Assembly: GCA_004292955.1 (NCBI GenBank) | Contig: RDXX01000039.1 | Span: 97,722 to 161,721 of the forward strand | DNA length: 64,000 nt | Reading direction: 5' to 3' | From: Oscillatoriales cyanobacterium | Lineage (GTDB): Bacteria; Cyanobacteriota; Cyanobacteriia; Cyanobacteriales; Microcoleaceae | Shown here: positions 1 through 9,045 of the stretch, one piece after another | How the letters are laid out: each line of letters starts with the position of its first letter | Position numbering within the stretch: the first letter of the stretch is position 1 | Made by a program: the position numbers and the translations under genes | The notes under the pieces: model-generated | Told to the model about the DNA's origin: nothing | Database searches by the model: none | What the model saw: only the letters and a program-made list of their open reading frames with translations

Positions 1-1314
1 ATTCACATTAATAATTTGTTCGGTGCCCGCCCGCGTCAGGCGGCGAACTTGTATTTGTCTGATATCAGCTACCGGCGTAATGCCGCCCGCCATTTTAATA
101 GCCCTAGTTACAGTTTGCTGCAAAACATTTTCCCCTCCACCGGGAGTTTCCTTAGCAGCAAACAAACCAGAATCTGCACCCGATTCATTCTCTTGTAACC
201 TACTTTGAAGCTCTTTTGCCAGAGTATAAGTACCGGGTCGAGTTACTTCGCCCACTACAGCAATATTAATTGGTTGAGTGCTTTGCCCGGTAATGTTAGC
301 TACTGCTAAAGTCGGTGCTTCTTGGCGGTTGAGGCTAGTTACAGTGGGAATAAATATTGTGTCGCCGTCGCGCAAAGTCATATCGGCGCGCAAATCGCCG
401 TTTTGCAATAATTCCCACAAATCCACACTGATAATTTGTTCTGCTGCGTTGCGCTGGGGGCGGCGGATTTTGATTTGCCGCACGTCTGCTGACTGGGTAA
501 TTCCGCCCGCCAGTCGCAGCGCCCGCGATATTGTGGGCATTTGAGTGCCTATTTGCTCTGAGGTGCCTCCAGGGCCTGCTGCTGAAGATATTGTATAGGC
601 TCCGGGGCGGTTGATTTCGCCTGCGATCGCAATTTGCAAAGGACGCGCAGCCAGCAGTTTCAGCGTAATCCAAGGACGTTTGAGGTATTTGCCGTATCGT
701 TCCTTGACAGCATTAGAAGCTTGTTGTAAGGTCATTCCAGCCACTGATAGGCTGCCAATTAAGGGCAAACTCAGGGAACCGTCAGCCTGTACTTGGTGTT
801 GACCGTTGGGGCCGCTGTATTCTGGGACGTTGAAAATGTCCATTTGAATGCGATCGCCCGCGCCCAAAGTGTAAACTTCCGATCGTACACTCGAAGGTGC
901 ACTGGCTGGAACTGACGGAAATCCCGGCGCTGCCGGTACCGGTACGCGAATCGGAGAACCCGAACCCGAAGCAGGAGGAGGAGGAAGAGGAGAAAAAGAA
1001 GGAAGAGGAGGATAAGAAGGGGAAGGAGGAGGAGAAGGAGGAGAAGGAGGAGGAGGAGGCAAAAACTGGGCCACCGCGGCAGATGAACCCACAGTCGCCG
1101 CCAGCACTGACACAGTTAAACTTTGGAAAATTAAATTTTTGACTGCATTACTTACGCCATAAACCTGTTTGCAGATTGTGCTGAAAACCTCTCCCTCAGA
1201 CCCTTTCCTGCAAAGATAAGGGAGAAAATCTCCCCTTTTCCTTTTTGCCAAGACAACCGCAGGGTGAGGTTTTTTCTCAAGTTGCGCGCCGCGCGAAGAA
1301 CTGTTCACCACCAT
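1..1314 (-). CDS. SLBB-domain polysaccharide export protein, partial (3' end beyond window)
   Basis: Translated from the reverse strand, this is an outer-membrane polysaccharide biosynthesis/export (Wza-like) protein running off the left edge. From the ATG at 1314 there are about 438 residues: a basic N-terminus, a hydrophobic signal segment near 58-83 (ending SSAAVAQ), a Pro/Ser-rich stretch near 85-130, an export domain beginning TLGAGDRIQMDIFNVPEY, then two SLBB units, each with the motif AGGITP/Q and IRR(P/L). Family members form or gate the outer-membrane pore for exopolysaccharide. The start is uncertain: the DNA between about 1160 and 1310 looks like intergenic repeat, and no other ATG is in frame upstream of the signal segment. 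A non-ATG start closer to the signal peptide is possible. Confidence 0.85.
   Translation of the reverse strand, partial: MVVNSSSRGAQLEKKPHPAVVLAKRKRGDFLPYLCRKGSEGEVFSTICKQVYGVSNAVKNLIFQSLTVSVLAATVGSSAAVAQFLPPPPPSPPSPPPSPSYPPLPSFSPLPPPPASGSGSPIRVPVPAAPGFPSVPASAPSSVRSEVYTLGAGDRIQMDIFNVPEYSGPNGQHQVQADGSLSLPLIGSLSVAGMTLQQASNAVKERYGKYLKRPWITLKLLAARPLQIAIAGEINRPGAYTISSAAGPGGTSEQIGTQMPTISRALRLAGGITQSADVRQIKIRRPQRNAAEQIISVDLWELLQNGDLRADMTLRDGDTIFIPTVTSLNRQEAPTLAVANITGQSTQPINIAVVGEVTRPGTYTLAKELQSRLQENESGADSGLFAAKETPGGGENVLQQTVTRAIKMAGGITPVADIRQIQVRRLTRAGTEQIINVN
970..1072. repeat. Purine-rich low-complexity tract encoding the Pro/Ser linker
   Basis: A run of GGAGGA/GAAGGA triplets on the plus strand. 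Read on the minus strand it encodes the proline/serine-rich linker between the signal peptide and the export domain of the SLBB protein. The plus-strand reading is an acidic Glu/Lys ORF that is a shadow. Confidence 0.8.
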
Positions 1315-1351
1315 CGCTTTTTGCCCCTATCCTCTTCCTACCCCGCCAACA

Positions 1352-1876
1352 TTAAATGTAACCCAACTGTTCCAACTTGCTCAGAACTTTTTTGACACTA
1401 TCTTCCAAACTTTCCTCGTCTGTGCAACAAACAATCTCGGGATTGAGGGGTGCTTCATAAGCATCGTCAATGCCCGTAAAACCCTTAATCTCTCCTGCTC
1501 TGACCTTAGCGTACAGCCCTTTGACATCTCGAACTTCGCACACTTCTAACGGCGCTTTGACATACACCTCAACAAAATTTGGCTCCATTGCTCTAATTTC
1601 GTCGCGAATAGCTCTGTAGGGGCTAATAGCTGCCGTGATTGCCACAACTCCATTGCGGCTGAGTAGGTTTGCGACAAATCCAATCCGCCGAATATTAGTA
1701 TCTCGGTCTTCTTTGCTAAATCCCAAGCCTTTTGACAAGTTGGTGCGAACGACATCTCCATCCAATATTTCAACTTTGCAGCCTCGGGTCTTCAATTCTG
1801 GTTCGAGAGCTTTGCTGATAGTTGTCTTGCCAGAACCGCTGAGTCCGGTAAGCCACAAAATAAAACCTTTTTCCAT
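1352..1876 (-). CDS. cysC: Adenylylsulfate (APS) kinase
   Basis: CysC phosphorylates adenylyl sulfate at the 3'-OH with ATP to give PAPS, the donor for sulfotransferases and the substrate for PAPS reductase. The 174-residue product has the P-loop GLSGSGKT at 11-18, the LDGDVVR substrate motif at 39-44, [11 protein letters not shown] near 85, and the lid motif [11 protein letters not shown] near 133. Length is normal for a stand-alone CysC. A TTG two codons upstream is an alternative start, but the ATG at 1876 gives the usual N-terminus MEKGF. It lies 37 bp from the divergently uninvolved export gene on the same strand. A link to sulfated exopolysaccharide is only a guess from proximity. The second sulfur gene in the window, sir, is 14 kb away. 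Confidence 0.93.
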   Translation of the reverse strand: MEKGFILWLTGLSGSGKTTISKALEPELKTRGCKVEILDGDVVRTNLSKGLGFSKEDRDTNIRRIGFVANLLSRNGVVAITAAISPYRAIRDEIRAMEPNFVEVYVKAPLEVCEVRDVKGLYAKVRAGEIKGFTGIDDAYEAPLNPEIVCCTDEESLEDSVKKVLSKLEQLGYI

Positions 1877-1882
1877 TTTCAA

Positions 1883-2366
1883 CCATTAATAAGTAACTGG
1901 GAAATTATAGAATGTAAAATTTTCTATATCTATTCTCCCTTTTCTATCTTATCGTGGTTTGCGGTGTCATCTTGATAAGATTTGCCTGCGAAAAATGAGG
2001 ACTCAAAATTTGCGAGTTCTGCGGTCATCTCACCACACAAATGCCCGGCAGTCACATAATTTACGATATATTCTTTGTAAAGACTTAACAAATTCAATTC
2101 AAAGTCGCGATCGATCGCAAACCTCGAAGATCTAACAGTATATTTACGGCATTGAACACTTAGAATTATTACAAACATCGAGCATATATCCGTAGATTAA
2201 CGGTACTCAACATTTGATATTATCACAAGTGTTTAAAATATATCCGTATATTCACGGCACGAATTGCTGGTAATTATCACAAGTGTTTAACATATATCCG
2301 TATATTCACGGCACGGCTCGCCTACATAAGCCTTGAACAATCCCAAATCTCCAATCTCCAATCCTA
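1883..2366. other. Intergenic region with degenerate tandem repeats
   Basis: Between cysC and the FAD oxidoreductase. About four degenerate copies of a ~65-bp unit lie between about 2125 and 2315, each holding ATATATCCGTATATTCACGG or a variant followed by ATTATCACAAGTGTTTA. A minus-strand ORF of 82 codons (1930-2178) overlaps the repeats and has no recognisable features, so I do not call it. Confidence 0.6.
2184..2315. repeat. Degenerate direct repeats with CCGTATATTCACGG core
   Basis: Three copies of a CCGTA-rich, near-palindromic core spaced by about 65-70 bp with the shared spacer TTATCACAAGTGTTTA. A fainter fourth copy lies near 2133-2160. The repeats end about 55 bp before the oxidoreductase start, so they could be a regulatory array or simply a mobile repeat. 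Sequence alone does not decide. Confidence 0.6.
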
Positions 2367-2372
2367 TTGCCT

Positions 2373-4256
2373 ATGTTTCCCGTCTTAAAAGCAGATGTTT
2401 TAGTAGTTGGTGGCGGCACCGGCGGCACTTCAGCAGCAGTCCAAGCAGCCCGCCGAGGTGCCAAAACTATTTTAGTCAGCGAATTCCCCTGGCTGGGAGG
2501 AATGCTGACTTCGGCCGGCGTTTGTGCTCCCGACGGCAACGAATTAGCAGCATTTCAGACTGGTTTGTGGGGCGCGTTTCTCCGGGAACTCCAGCAGCGA
2601 CAACCGGGAGGTTTGGATTGGGGCTGGGTCAGTTTTTTTACTTACGATCCCCGCATCGGTGCTGAAATTTTTGCTGATTGGGTTAAGTCTTTGCCGAACT
2701 TGCAGTGGATTTCTGGACAAACAGCTCAAGATGTGATTTTTGAATACAACAGAATTTCTGGGGTGAGATTTGCAGATTTTACGGTTTCTGCCAAAATCAC
2801 TTTGGATGCAACGGAATTGGGAGATTTGCTGGCTTTAGCTGATGTTGGACATCGCTGGGGTTGGGAATTTCAAGCTGAGTGGGGAGAACCTAGCGCGCCG
2901 ATCGCATCTAACGATCTCACACAAAGGTATTCGGTGCAAGCTCCAACTTGGGTGGCCATCATGCAGGATTTTGGCGAGGGCGCGGTGGCGCCAGAAATTC
3001 CCGCGCCACCTGTTGACAATCCCGATCAATTTTTCGATGCTTGGAAAGATTACACTCCCGAACAATTTCTCAATTACGGCCGACTTCCTGGGGGATTGTT
3101 GATGATTAATTGGCCGATTTGTGGTAATGATTATGGTGAAAAGGTCGATCGACTAATTGAATCCAAAACATCCCGACAACAATTTCTCCAAGAAAGTCTC
3201 TGGCACAGCCAAAGTTTCGCCCGCTTCATTCAAACCCAACTCGGCCCCCGCTACGGTTTAGCACAAAATATTTTCCCCATTTCCAATATCGAAAATCAAT
3301 CAAATTCTTCCCTACTGTCTTCCTTCGCCTTGCACCCCTACTACCGAGAAAGCCGCCGTTTGCGAGGGATAAGTACAGTCAAAGAACAAGATATTTTGCC
3401 GGTTGTCGGGGGTAGAGTCGCGAAATTGCCGATCGATTCTGAGGGAATTTGCGAGACAATTGCGATCGGCAACTATGCAAATGACCACCACTACACCAGC
3501 GGCGACATTCCCTTGCAGCCCAAATCCATCCGCTGGGGCGGCCGCTGGACTGGCACTCCGTTTACAATTCCCTACAGTGCGCTAATTCCTGCGAGTACAG
3601 ATGGATTGCTAGTTTGCGAAAAAAATATTTCCGTGTCTCACATCGCCAACGGTGCAACTCGCTTGCAGCCTTTGGTGATGAATATCGGACAGGCGGCGGG
3701 GATGGCGGCGGCTTTGTGTGCGGAAGTTGGATGTCAGCCGCGCGATTTGCCTGTCAGAGTTTTGCAGGAAGCTTTGCTGCAAGATTCCGAGGCGAGGGCG
3801 GCAGTTGTTCCTTTATTTAATTTGACACCGGATCGATCGGACTGGCTACATTGGCAGCGCTATTATCTCGATCGACCTCAAGCATATCCCGCCAGCGGCG
3901 AATGTCCTGTGTCAGTCAAAAGCGATCGAGAAACCGGGTTTCTCAACGAAATTTCTGTATTAGAACCCATAACTTTGAAAGTTGAACCCGGTTTATACGT
4001 AAATCCGCGTAGTAAAACAGCAAATACCGAGAGTCAATTTTCGGGCATTTTCCGCCGTCTGGGCGCACAAGACTGGACACTGACGCTGACAAGTCCCCCA
4101 TCCTTAGCCGATCGAACTTGGCAACTCGTGACTTTGGACTGGGAAACCGACAGATTTCTACAGAGTTGCGAAACCGAAAAGCCTCTGACGGTATGGGGCA
4201 GGCTGAATTTTGCTGGTGCTTGGCTCCTAGCGGGTGCAGTAACATCGAAGAGGTGA
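2373..4256 (+). CDS. FAD-dependent oxidoreductase
   Basis: A 627-residue flavoprotein of the FAD_oxidored type (PF12831-like). It opens with a strand and the dinucleotide-binding motif VVGGGTGGTSAA at 11-22, followed by the acidic end of the second strand (LVSEFPWLGGML), which holds the adenine ribose. A conserved GGRW...FTIPYSALIP block and the VMNIGQAAGMAAAL helix are typical of the C-terminal part of the FAD fold. About 150 residues after that form a beta-rich extension of unknown role. I chose the ATG at 2373; the TTG two codons upstream is also in frame. The substrate cannot be told from sequence. The gene stands alone, with patX-like genes downstream on the same strand. Confidence 0.85.
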   Translation: MFPVLKADVLVVGGGTGGTSAAVQAARRGAKTILVSEFPWLGGMLTSAGVCAPDGNELAAFQTGLWGAFLRELQQRQPGGLDWGWVSFFTYDPRIGAEIFADWVKSLPNLQWISGQTAQDVIFEYNRISGVRFADFTVSAKITLDATELGDLLALADVGHRWGWEFQAEWGEPSAPIASNDLTQRYSVQAPTWVAIMQDFGEGAVAPEIPAPPVDNPDQFFDAWKDYTPEQFLNYGRLPGGLLMINWPICGNDYGEKVDRLIESKTSRQQFLQESLWHSQSFARFIQTQLGPRYGLAQNIFPISNIENQSNSSLLSSFALHPYYRESRRLRGISTVKEQDILPVVGGRVAKLPIDSEGICETIAIGNYANDHHYTSGDIPLQPKSIRWGGRWTGTPFTIPYSALIPASTDGLLVCEKNISVSHIANGATRLQPLVMNIGQAAGMAAALCAEVGCQPRDLPVRVLQEALLQDSEARAAVVPLFNLTPDRSDWLHWQRYYLDRPQAYPASGECPVSVKSDRETGFLNEISVLEPITLKVEPGLYVNPRSKTANTESQFSGIFRRLGAQDWTLTLTSPPSLADRTWQLVTLDWETDRFLQSCETEKPLTVWGRLNFAGAWLLAGAVTSKR

Positions 4257-4310
4257 GGTTTTTTGCAAAGTTCCGAAAATTGCCAGAAATTTATCCTGAT
4301 GGATGGGGGG

Positions 4311-4351
4311 AAGTCTGTATCAGGTTATAGACACTGACACGGAAACTACCC
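4311..4351 (+). promoter_or_regulatory. Conserved block upstream of first patX-like gene
   Basis: This block matches 5218-5258 in front of the second patX-like gene. Both hold AAGT(C/T)(C/T)GTATC..., then GACACTGACACGGA and ACTACCC directly before the ATG. The GACACTGACACGG stretch could be a promoter, operator or 5' leader element. The conservation may also just reflect the recent duplication of the gene. Confidence 0.55.
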
Positions 4352-4579
4352 ATGCACACCTACACTGCAATTGCTTTACTGAGCCTGTTGGGCATTACCT
4401 TGAGTGCCAGCGCCGCTCGATATTTTGAACGCCTAGTGGAACTGCTCGTAATTGCCACTGCTGATTATATGTTCTTGGCGTCCACTCAATCACAAAAAGG
4501 CGATCGTTCTCCAGAAAGAGGCAGCGGACGCAGAGAGTTTGCTCAGCACGATCTTTACACACATTACATACTAGCTTAA
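4352..4579 (+). CDS. patX: PatX-like RGSGR-containing secreted peptide precursor (copy 1)
   Basis: A 75-residue protein with a Sec-type signal peptide (MHTYTAIALLSLLGITLSAS, cleavage near AxA at 20-22) and the pentapeptide RGSGR at 56-60, preceded by Glu. That makes ERGSGR, the same hexapeptide as at the C-terminus of Anabaena PatS. PatX is the RG(S/T)GR family reported near hetR in filamentous cyanobacteria, including those without heterocysts; processed peptides bind HetR and block its DNA binding. It lies 2.2 kb upstream of hetR on the same strand. Against copy 2 the signal peptide and the GDR-P-RG-GR core are conserved, while the middle (RYFERLVELLVIATADYM) has drifted. Fifteen residues follow the pentapeptide, so release would need processing at both sides. 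No convincing ribosome binding site is visible. Confidence 0.85.
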   Translation: MHTYTAIALLSLLGITLSASAARYFERLVELLVIATADYMFLASTQSQKGDRSPERGSGRREFAQHDLYTHYILA

Positions 4580-4743
4580 TGGCATAGGACGAAAGAAAGT
4601 TCTGCAAATGAGTGGGTTTCTGCCGCCCGTGTCGATCTGATTTTCTGGGATTCTAGTTGGTCACGTTCGTTTGGCAACTGCACTTCTTGTTGACAGTCAT
4701 TAGGATATTTTTGCGTGTTAAAAATAATAGCAGATCGAGCTGC

Positions 4744-4792
4744 AACCGCCATCTATTGAGGGATTTACTCTTTCAATATTTGGCGGTTTTGT
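4744..4792 (+). terminator. Terminator-like hairpin after patX copy 1
   Basis: AACCGCCA pairs with TGGCGGTT across an A/T-rich middle with TTGA/TCAA pairing, followed by TTTTG. The same position after copy 2 (5676-5717) has a compensated hairpin ending CGGTTTTG, which supports function. Confidence 0.6.
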
Positions 4793-4816
4793 ATGTTCCA
4801 GGCTGGAGAGACTTTT

Positions 4817-4941
4817 GGGAGCATCTCAATGAATGCAAAAAAGCAATTTCTTTACAGTGCGAGCGTCCCCGCTCGCGATTATAGATCGCGAGCGGGGACG
4901 CTCGCACTATAAAATCAAAACATCAAAACTGAGATGCTCCC
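4817..4941. mobile_element. MITE-like element with 12-bp terminal inverted repeats and 8-bp target duplication
   Basis: The ends are GGGAGCATCTCA and its perfect inverse TGAGATGCTCCC. Inside is a perfect 24-bp inverted repeat (4856-4879 with 4885-4908, loop TATAG). AGACTTTT is present on both sides (4809-4816 and 4942-4949), the mark of a transposition event. There is no coding capacity, so it would need a transposase in trans. A relative with the same kind of ends lies at 50819-50940. Confidence 0.8.
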
Positions 4942-5217
4942 AGACTTTTTACCTGTCAATTCAGGTAACTAAAATTTATTTTGGGTGAGACAATTTAAAA
5001 AATTGAGGACTTACGTATTAAGACCAAAGAAATCGGTTTTTTTACCTCATCTGTGGAGTACAACGCAAGATTTTCGTAAAAAACTGCTGGTTAAGCGGAG
5101 TCGAAACCCGGTTTCTGCTCGCCCCTGCGTCCAGGACTAAAATCAAATAATTCTCCCATCATGTTTTTTTGGGTAGTCTGGCAAATTCAAGGAAATCAAT
5201 CCTGATTAGCAAGGGAA

Positions 5218-5258
5218 AAGTCCGTATCTGTAACTAGACACTGACACGGATACTACCC
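5218..5258 (+). promoter_or_regulatory. Conserved block upstream of second patX-like gene
   Basis: Partner of 4311-4351, with GACACTGACACGGA and ACTACCC directly before the ATG. It differs from the first block at only a few positions. Confidence 0.55.
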
Positions 5259-5477
5259 ATGCACACCTACACTGCAATTGCTTTACTCAGCCTGTTGGGC
5301 CTTAGCTTGAGTGCTACCGCCGCTCTAAGCATAGAATCCCCAGTCCCACAGCTAAAAACTTCTACCGCTCAATATATGTTATCAGCGCAAACTCAACAAA
5401 GAGGAGATCGCGCTCCCCGCAGAGGCACCGGACGGTATGATTTGATGCAGGTCAACACTGACACTCAGGCACTATAA
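5259..5477 (+). CDS. patX: PatX-like RGTGR-containing secreted peptide precursor (copy 2)
   Basis: A 72-residue paralogue of the gene at 4352. It has the same signal peptide start (MHTYTAIALLSLLGLSLSAT), a short Pro/Thr/Gln-rich middle and the core GDRAPRRGTGR, with RGTGR at 55-59. RGTGR is the known variant of the RGSGR morphogen. The duplication unit is about 0.9 kb and includes upstream block, coding region and terminator. This copy is closer to hetR (1.08 kb) and to my recollection looks more like the family consensus; copy 1 looks more diverged in its middle. Both are expected to be exported and processed. Function as a HetR ligand is inferred from family and position. Confidence 0.85.
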   Translation: MHTYTAIALLSLLGLSLSATAALSIESPVPQLKTSTAQYMLSAQTQQRGDRAPRRGTGRYDLMQVNTDTQAL

Positions 5478-5675
5478 TAATTTCGATCGCATTGCCAGAA
5501 AGCTAGTTCCGCAACTGACTTGTTTCTGGTTTCGAGGCTGGTTTCGAGGTCGCCCGTGTCGATCGATCGCATTTTCTGGGATTTATAGTTTGTCAGGTTC
5601 GTCAGGCCACTGCACTTTTTATTGATACTCCCTAGAAGATTTTTTTTGTAACAAATGTCACAATATAAACTGGAG

Positions 5676-5717
5676 CTGCCATCTACGTAGAGATATATTC
5701 TCGTAGGTGGCGGTTTT
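5676..5717 (+). terminator. Terminator-like hairpin after patX copy 2
   Basis: CTGCCATCTACG pairs with CGTAGGTGGCGG (two G-U pairs), followed by TTTTG. It corresponds in position to the hairpin after copy 1. Confidence 0.6.
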
Positions 5718-6482
5718 GTATTGAAAATGCTCTTTCTCTTTTTCCCATTCTCCCCCTCTCTGAGTCGCCTCAAATTCTTCCGATCGCAATAGTTCTTTAC
5801 GTTTTCCCCCCACAGGTGGGGTTTAATTTTTAACCGCTGCACTATAATTGACGTGCGATAACTAACTTAATATATAGCTACACCCTGAGTGCAGAGGGTG
5901 CAGCTCTCGACTTAAATTCGCCAATAAGAACCACTTATTCGGTGTCGATCGCCTTTAAGCTAAGGCCCGAGTGACCTCAGGAAAATTAACCGGCCTGAAT
6001 CTTAGGGTAGCTGCCAAGCTTTCCGGCGACTGTCGGCTATGCTTGATTCGGCGGTCTCGCAATATTTCTTTTATGGAGGATGAAAAGATGCCTCCAAGTT
6101 TTACTATTTCGGAGATTGTCAGTAACTCAGGGAATCAACGCCACTGAGCTTGTAAGAGTAATCGAGCAAGCTGTACTGACGGGCCTCAGACTTTCGAGGT
6201 CTACGTTATTTGAGTCAGGACACTCCTTGAATGCGACGCTAGTTTTCCGCTCTGTCGCTTGTAGTTAAACAGTCTTAAAGTCACTCTCGTCAGTGCTGCA
6301 AGCCTCACAAGCTCTTATAACATTGACCGACAAGCGAACATTACCCCGCTTTCTTAGGCTCCATCAGGAGCAAACATTATGCGTACAGGGTTGTAAGGTT
6401 TGAGGTGGTAATTGTCCCATCGAAAGTACATTACAAAAGTACACCTGATCGAACAACCCCAAGGCGGTAATGGAAAGATTCA

Positions 6483-6512
6483 AGGCGATTGAAATCGCCT
6501 GGTCGTTTTCCT
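6483..6512 (+). terminator. Terminator or attenuator-like hairpin just upstream of hetR
   Basis: GGCGATT-GA-AATCGCC is a perfect 7-bp stem followed by TGGTCGTTTTC. It lies 46-75 bases before the hetR start, so it could end an upstream transcript or act within the hetR leader. Related GCGATTTCAATCGC units occur in repeats elsewhere (near 15478), so it may also be a repeat remnant. Confidence 0.4.
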
Positions 6513-6533
6513 CTCAGGTCTTTCATACTCTGA

Positions 6534-7463
<930 letters not shown>

Positions 7464-7669
7464 TCAGTTGTCAGTTGTCAGTTGTCAGTTGTCAGTTGTC
7501 AGTTGTCAGTTGTCAGTTGTCATTGGTTGATTCCTTGAAACTAATGACTAACGATTAATAACTCATATTTCTGGGCGCAGAAACCGGGTTTTATACGAAA
7601 ATATTGCGTTAATGCCTTGAATAATCGTGCAAAACCCGGTTTCTTGGGTGAGATTTCGTGCAAGCTGGA
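7464..7669. repeat. Heptamer tract and GAAACCCGGTTT repeat after hetR
   Basis: Starting directly after the hetR stop there are about eight copies of the heptamer GTCAGTT (to 7521). Then comes an inverted pair of AAACCGGGTTT and AAACCCGGTTT at about 7580 and 7631, a common intergenic unit in this window. The pair could form a hairpin that ends both converging transcripts. Confidence 0.75.
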
Positions 7670-8563
7670 CTAGGCTAAAAAAGTTCTCCAAGCGGAGGCT
7701 AGGACGATCGCTGCGATCGCTCCGATGAGTGTATTGAAAAAATTCACTACCTCGTTCGTGAGCCACTCAAACTTTGATTGCACCGTCGCACCAATCACGC
7801 TCTCGATGTTCGTAGCAATAAAAGCTGCAACAACACAAAAGACAATTCCTGTCAAGTCAATTACACCCACAGCCCAACTCACAAGAGCAATCAGGATCGA
7901 TCCGACAATACCTGCGATCGTTCCTTCCAAACTTACCGCCCCTTCCGTACCCCTAGGTACAGGCTGCAAGGTAGTAATCAAAAACGTATGCTTCCCGTAA
8001 GCTTTGCCGATTTCGCTAGCGCAGGTATCGGAAAGTTTGGTGCAGAAACTCGCCGCATAGCCCAGCAACAACAAGGAAATCACATCTTGTGACACAGGCC
8101 AAATAGCATCTTGTGGCACAGGCATCTTGCCTGTGTCTCCTAAAATACCGCCTGTGTCTCCTAAAATACCGCCTGTGTCTCCTAAACCTGTGTCTCGGAA
8201 AATACATAATGCCAAAACTGCCACAGCACAAATAGCAGCGGTTAAAGCCGAACCCCAGACATTTTCCGGGCCTCGGGCGCCCGATCGCTTTTCGGCAATA
8301 CCTTCAGCTTCTTTTTGGGCTTTGCCAATGCGGGTAACTCCAGATCCGACCAGAAAGTAGAACATGACCACAGCATAGCCTTGCCATCCCAAACTGCCCC
8401 AGATGATAACACCCAGCAGCCAACCGTGGAGTTGTCCAGCCGGAGTAAGCAATTTTTTGGGAGCAAGGGTGGCGATCGCGAGTAAAAATGTATTCAGGGC
8501 GATCGCCACCAGCCAAGGATTAGACCAAGACAAATAATTAAAAAAGAATTCTGAGTTTTGCAT
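7670..8563 (-). CDS. DUF92/TIGR00297 membrane protein (VTE6-like, phytyl phosphate kinase family)
   Basis: A 297-residue membrane protein with about six hydrophobic segments and the family blocks LHGWLLGVIIWGSLGWQG, SFCTKLSDTCASEIGKAYGK and VSLEGTIAGIVGS. The plant homologue VTE6 makes phytyl diphosphate from phytyl phosphate for tocopherol and phylloquinone synthesis; the same role here is inferred. Residues about 123-160 are a Gly/Asp/Thr repeat (GDTGGIL twice, then GDTGKMPVPQD) encoded by an inserted DNA repeat at 8084-8197, which falls in a loop between membrane segments. The gene is divergent from the VOC gene, with 26 bp between starts, so the two share a promoter region. Confidence 0.85.
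   Translation of the reverse strand: MQNSEFFFNYLSWSNPWLVAIALNTFLLAIATLAPKKLLTPAGQLHGWLLGVIIWGSLGWQGYAVVMFYFLVGSGVTRIGKAQKEAEGIAEKRSGARGPENVWGSALTAAICAVAVLALCIFRDTGLGDTGGILGDTGGILGDTGKMPVPQDAIWPVSQDVISLLLLGYAASFCTKLSDTCASEIGKAYGKHTFLITTLQPVPRGTEGAVSLEGTIAGIVGSILIALVSWAVGVIDLTGIVFCVVAAFIATNIESVIGATVQSKFEWLTNEVVNFFNTLIGAIAAIVLASAWRTFLA
8084..8197. repeat. In-frame repeat insertion inside the DUF92 gene
   Basis: On the plus strand the unit CCTGTGTCTCCTAAAATACCG is partly tandem, next to CACAGGCATCTTGCCTGTG. That unit resembles the intergenic GGGCAAGATGCCCATCCC repeats at 28995 and 29045. The insertion keeps the reading frame. Confidence 0.75.
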
Positions 8564-8589
8564 AGCCTCTAGTAGCGTCTCTTATTGTT

Positions 8590-9045
8590 ATGAACAGTCA
8601 AGTCTTATTTCATCTTGCCTTCCCCGTAACCGATATCGATCGAACCAAAGCATTCTATGTCAGCGGGCTCGGCTGCGAATTGGGTCGGGAGTCACCCAGT
8701 TCTCTCATTTTAAATCTCTGCGGCCATCAGATTGTCGCCCACGTCACCCACGAACCTCTAACACCCCAGCGCGGCATCTATCCCAGACACTTCGGCTTAG
8801 TTTTTACCTCGGAGTCTGACTGGGAAGCGCTGTTAGAAATGGCGCGGCAAAAACAGTTGAATTTTTATCAAGAATCAAGACGGCGGTTTCCAGGTTTGCC
8901 CACAGAACACCGCACCTTTTTTCTAGAAGATCCGTTTGGAAATTTGTTGGAATTTAAATATTACTGCGATCCAGAAGCAATTTTCGGTCGCAGCGAATAC
9001 GCTCAAGTTGGAGATTATGTACTAGGAATCAGAGATTGTTACTAG
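8590..9045 (+). CDS. VOC-superfamily (glyoxalase/dioxygenase-like) protein
   Basis: A 151-residue protein with the paired beta-alpha-beta-beta-beta modules of the vicinal oxygen chelate fold. His8 (FHLAFPVTD), His67 (RHFGLVF) and Glu121 (DPFGNLLEFKYY) are the expected metal ligands. The N-terminal DIDRTKAFYVSGLG is the usual VOC opening. Family members include dioxygenases, glyoxalases and resistance proteins, and the substrate is not evident. The 3' end overlaps the convergent lipase gene by 17 bp. Confidence 0.85.
   Translation: MNSQVLFHLAFPVTDIDRTKAFYVSGLGCELGRESPSSLILNLCGHQIVAHVTHEPLTPQRGIYPRHFGLVFTSESDWEALLEMARQKQLNFYQESRRRFPGLPTEHRTFFLEDPFGNLLEFKYYCDPEAIFGRSEYAQVGDYVLGIRDCY

Larger units (their letters stand above)
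4580..5217. other. Spacer between the two patX-like genes
   Basis: Holds the 3' trailer of copy 1 (homologous to that of copy 2, including GCCCGTGTCGATC and TTTTCTGGGAT), a terminator-like hairpin near 4744-4790, a MITE-like insertion at 4817-4941, and a copy of the common GAAACCCGGTTTCT repeat near 5102-5117. I see no gene in it. Confidence 0.65.

Noticed and set aside
897..1142. Acidic Glu/Lys-rich ORF on the plus strand
   Set aside because: It is the complement of the proline-rich linker of the SLBB export protein, whose reading frame is supported by domains on both sides.
1930..2178. 82-codon ORF on the minus strand downstream of nothing recognisable
   Set aside because: No motif, overlaps degenerate repeats and has no ribosome binding site.
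5465..5842. 125-codon ORF on the minus strand after patX copy 2
   Set aside because: It runs through the patX trailer and its terminator hairpin; low-complexity, no family features.
6080..6268. 62-codon ORF in the hetR leader
   Set aside because: Starts inside a GGAGG/CCTCC hairpin, composition not protein-like; better seen as leader sequence.
7464..7521. Regular direct repeats as a CRISPR array
   Set aside because: Units are 7 bp with no spacers; the same is true of the tracts at 18192, 23432, 42698, 53571 and 57786. No cas genes are present.
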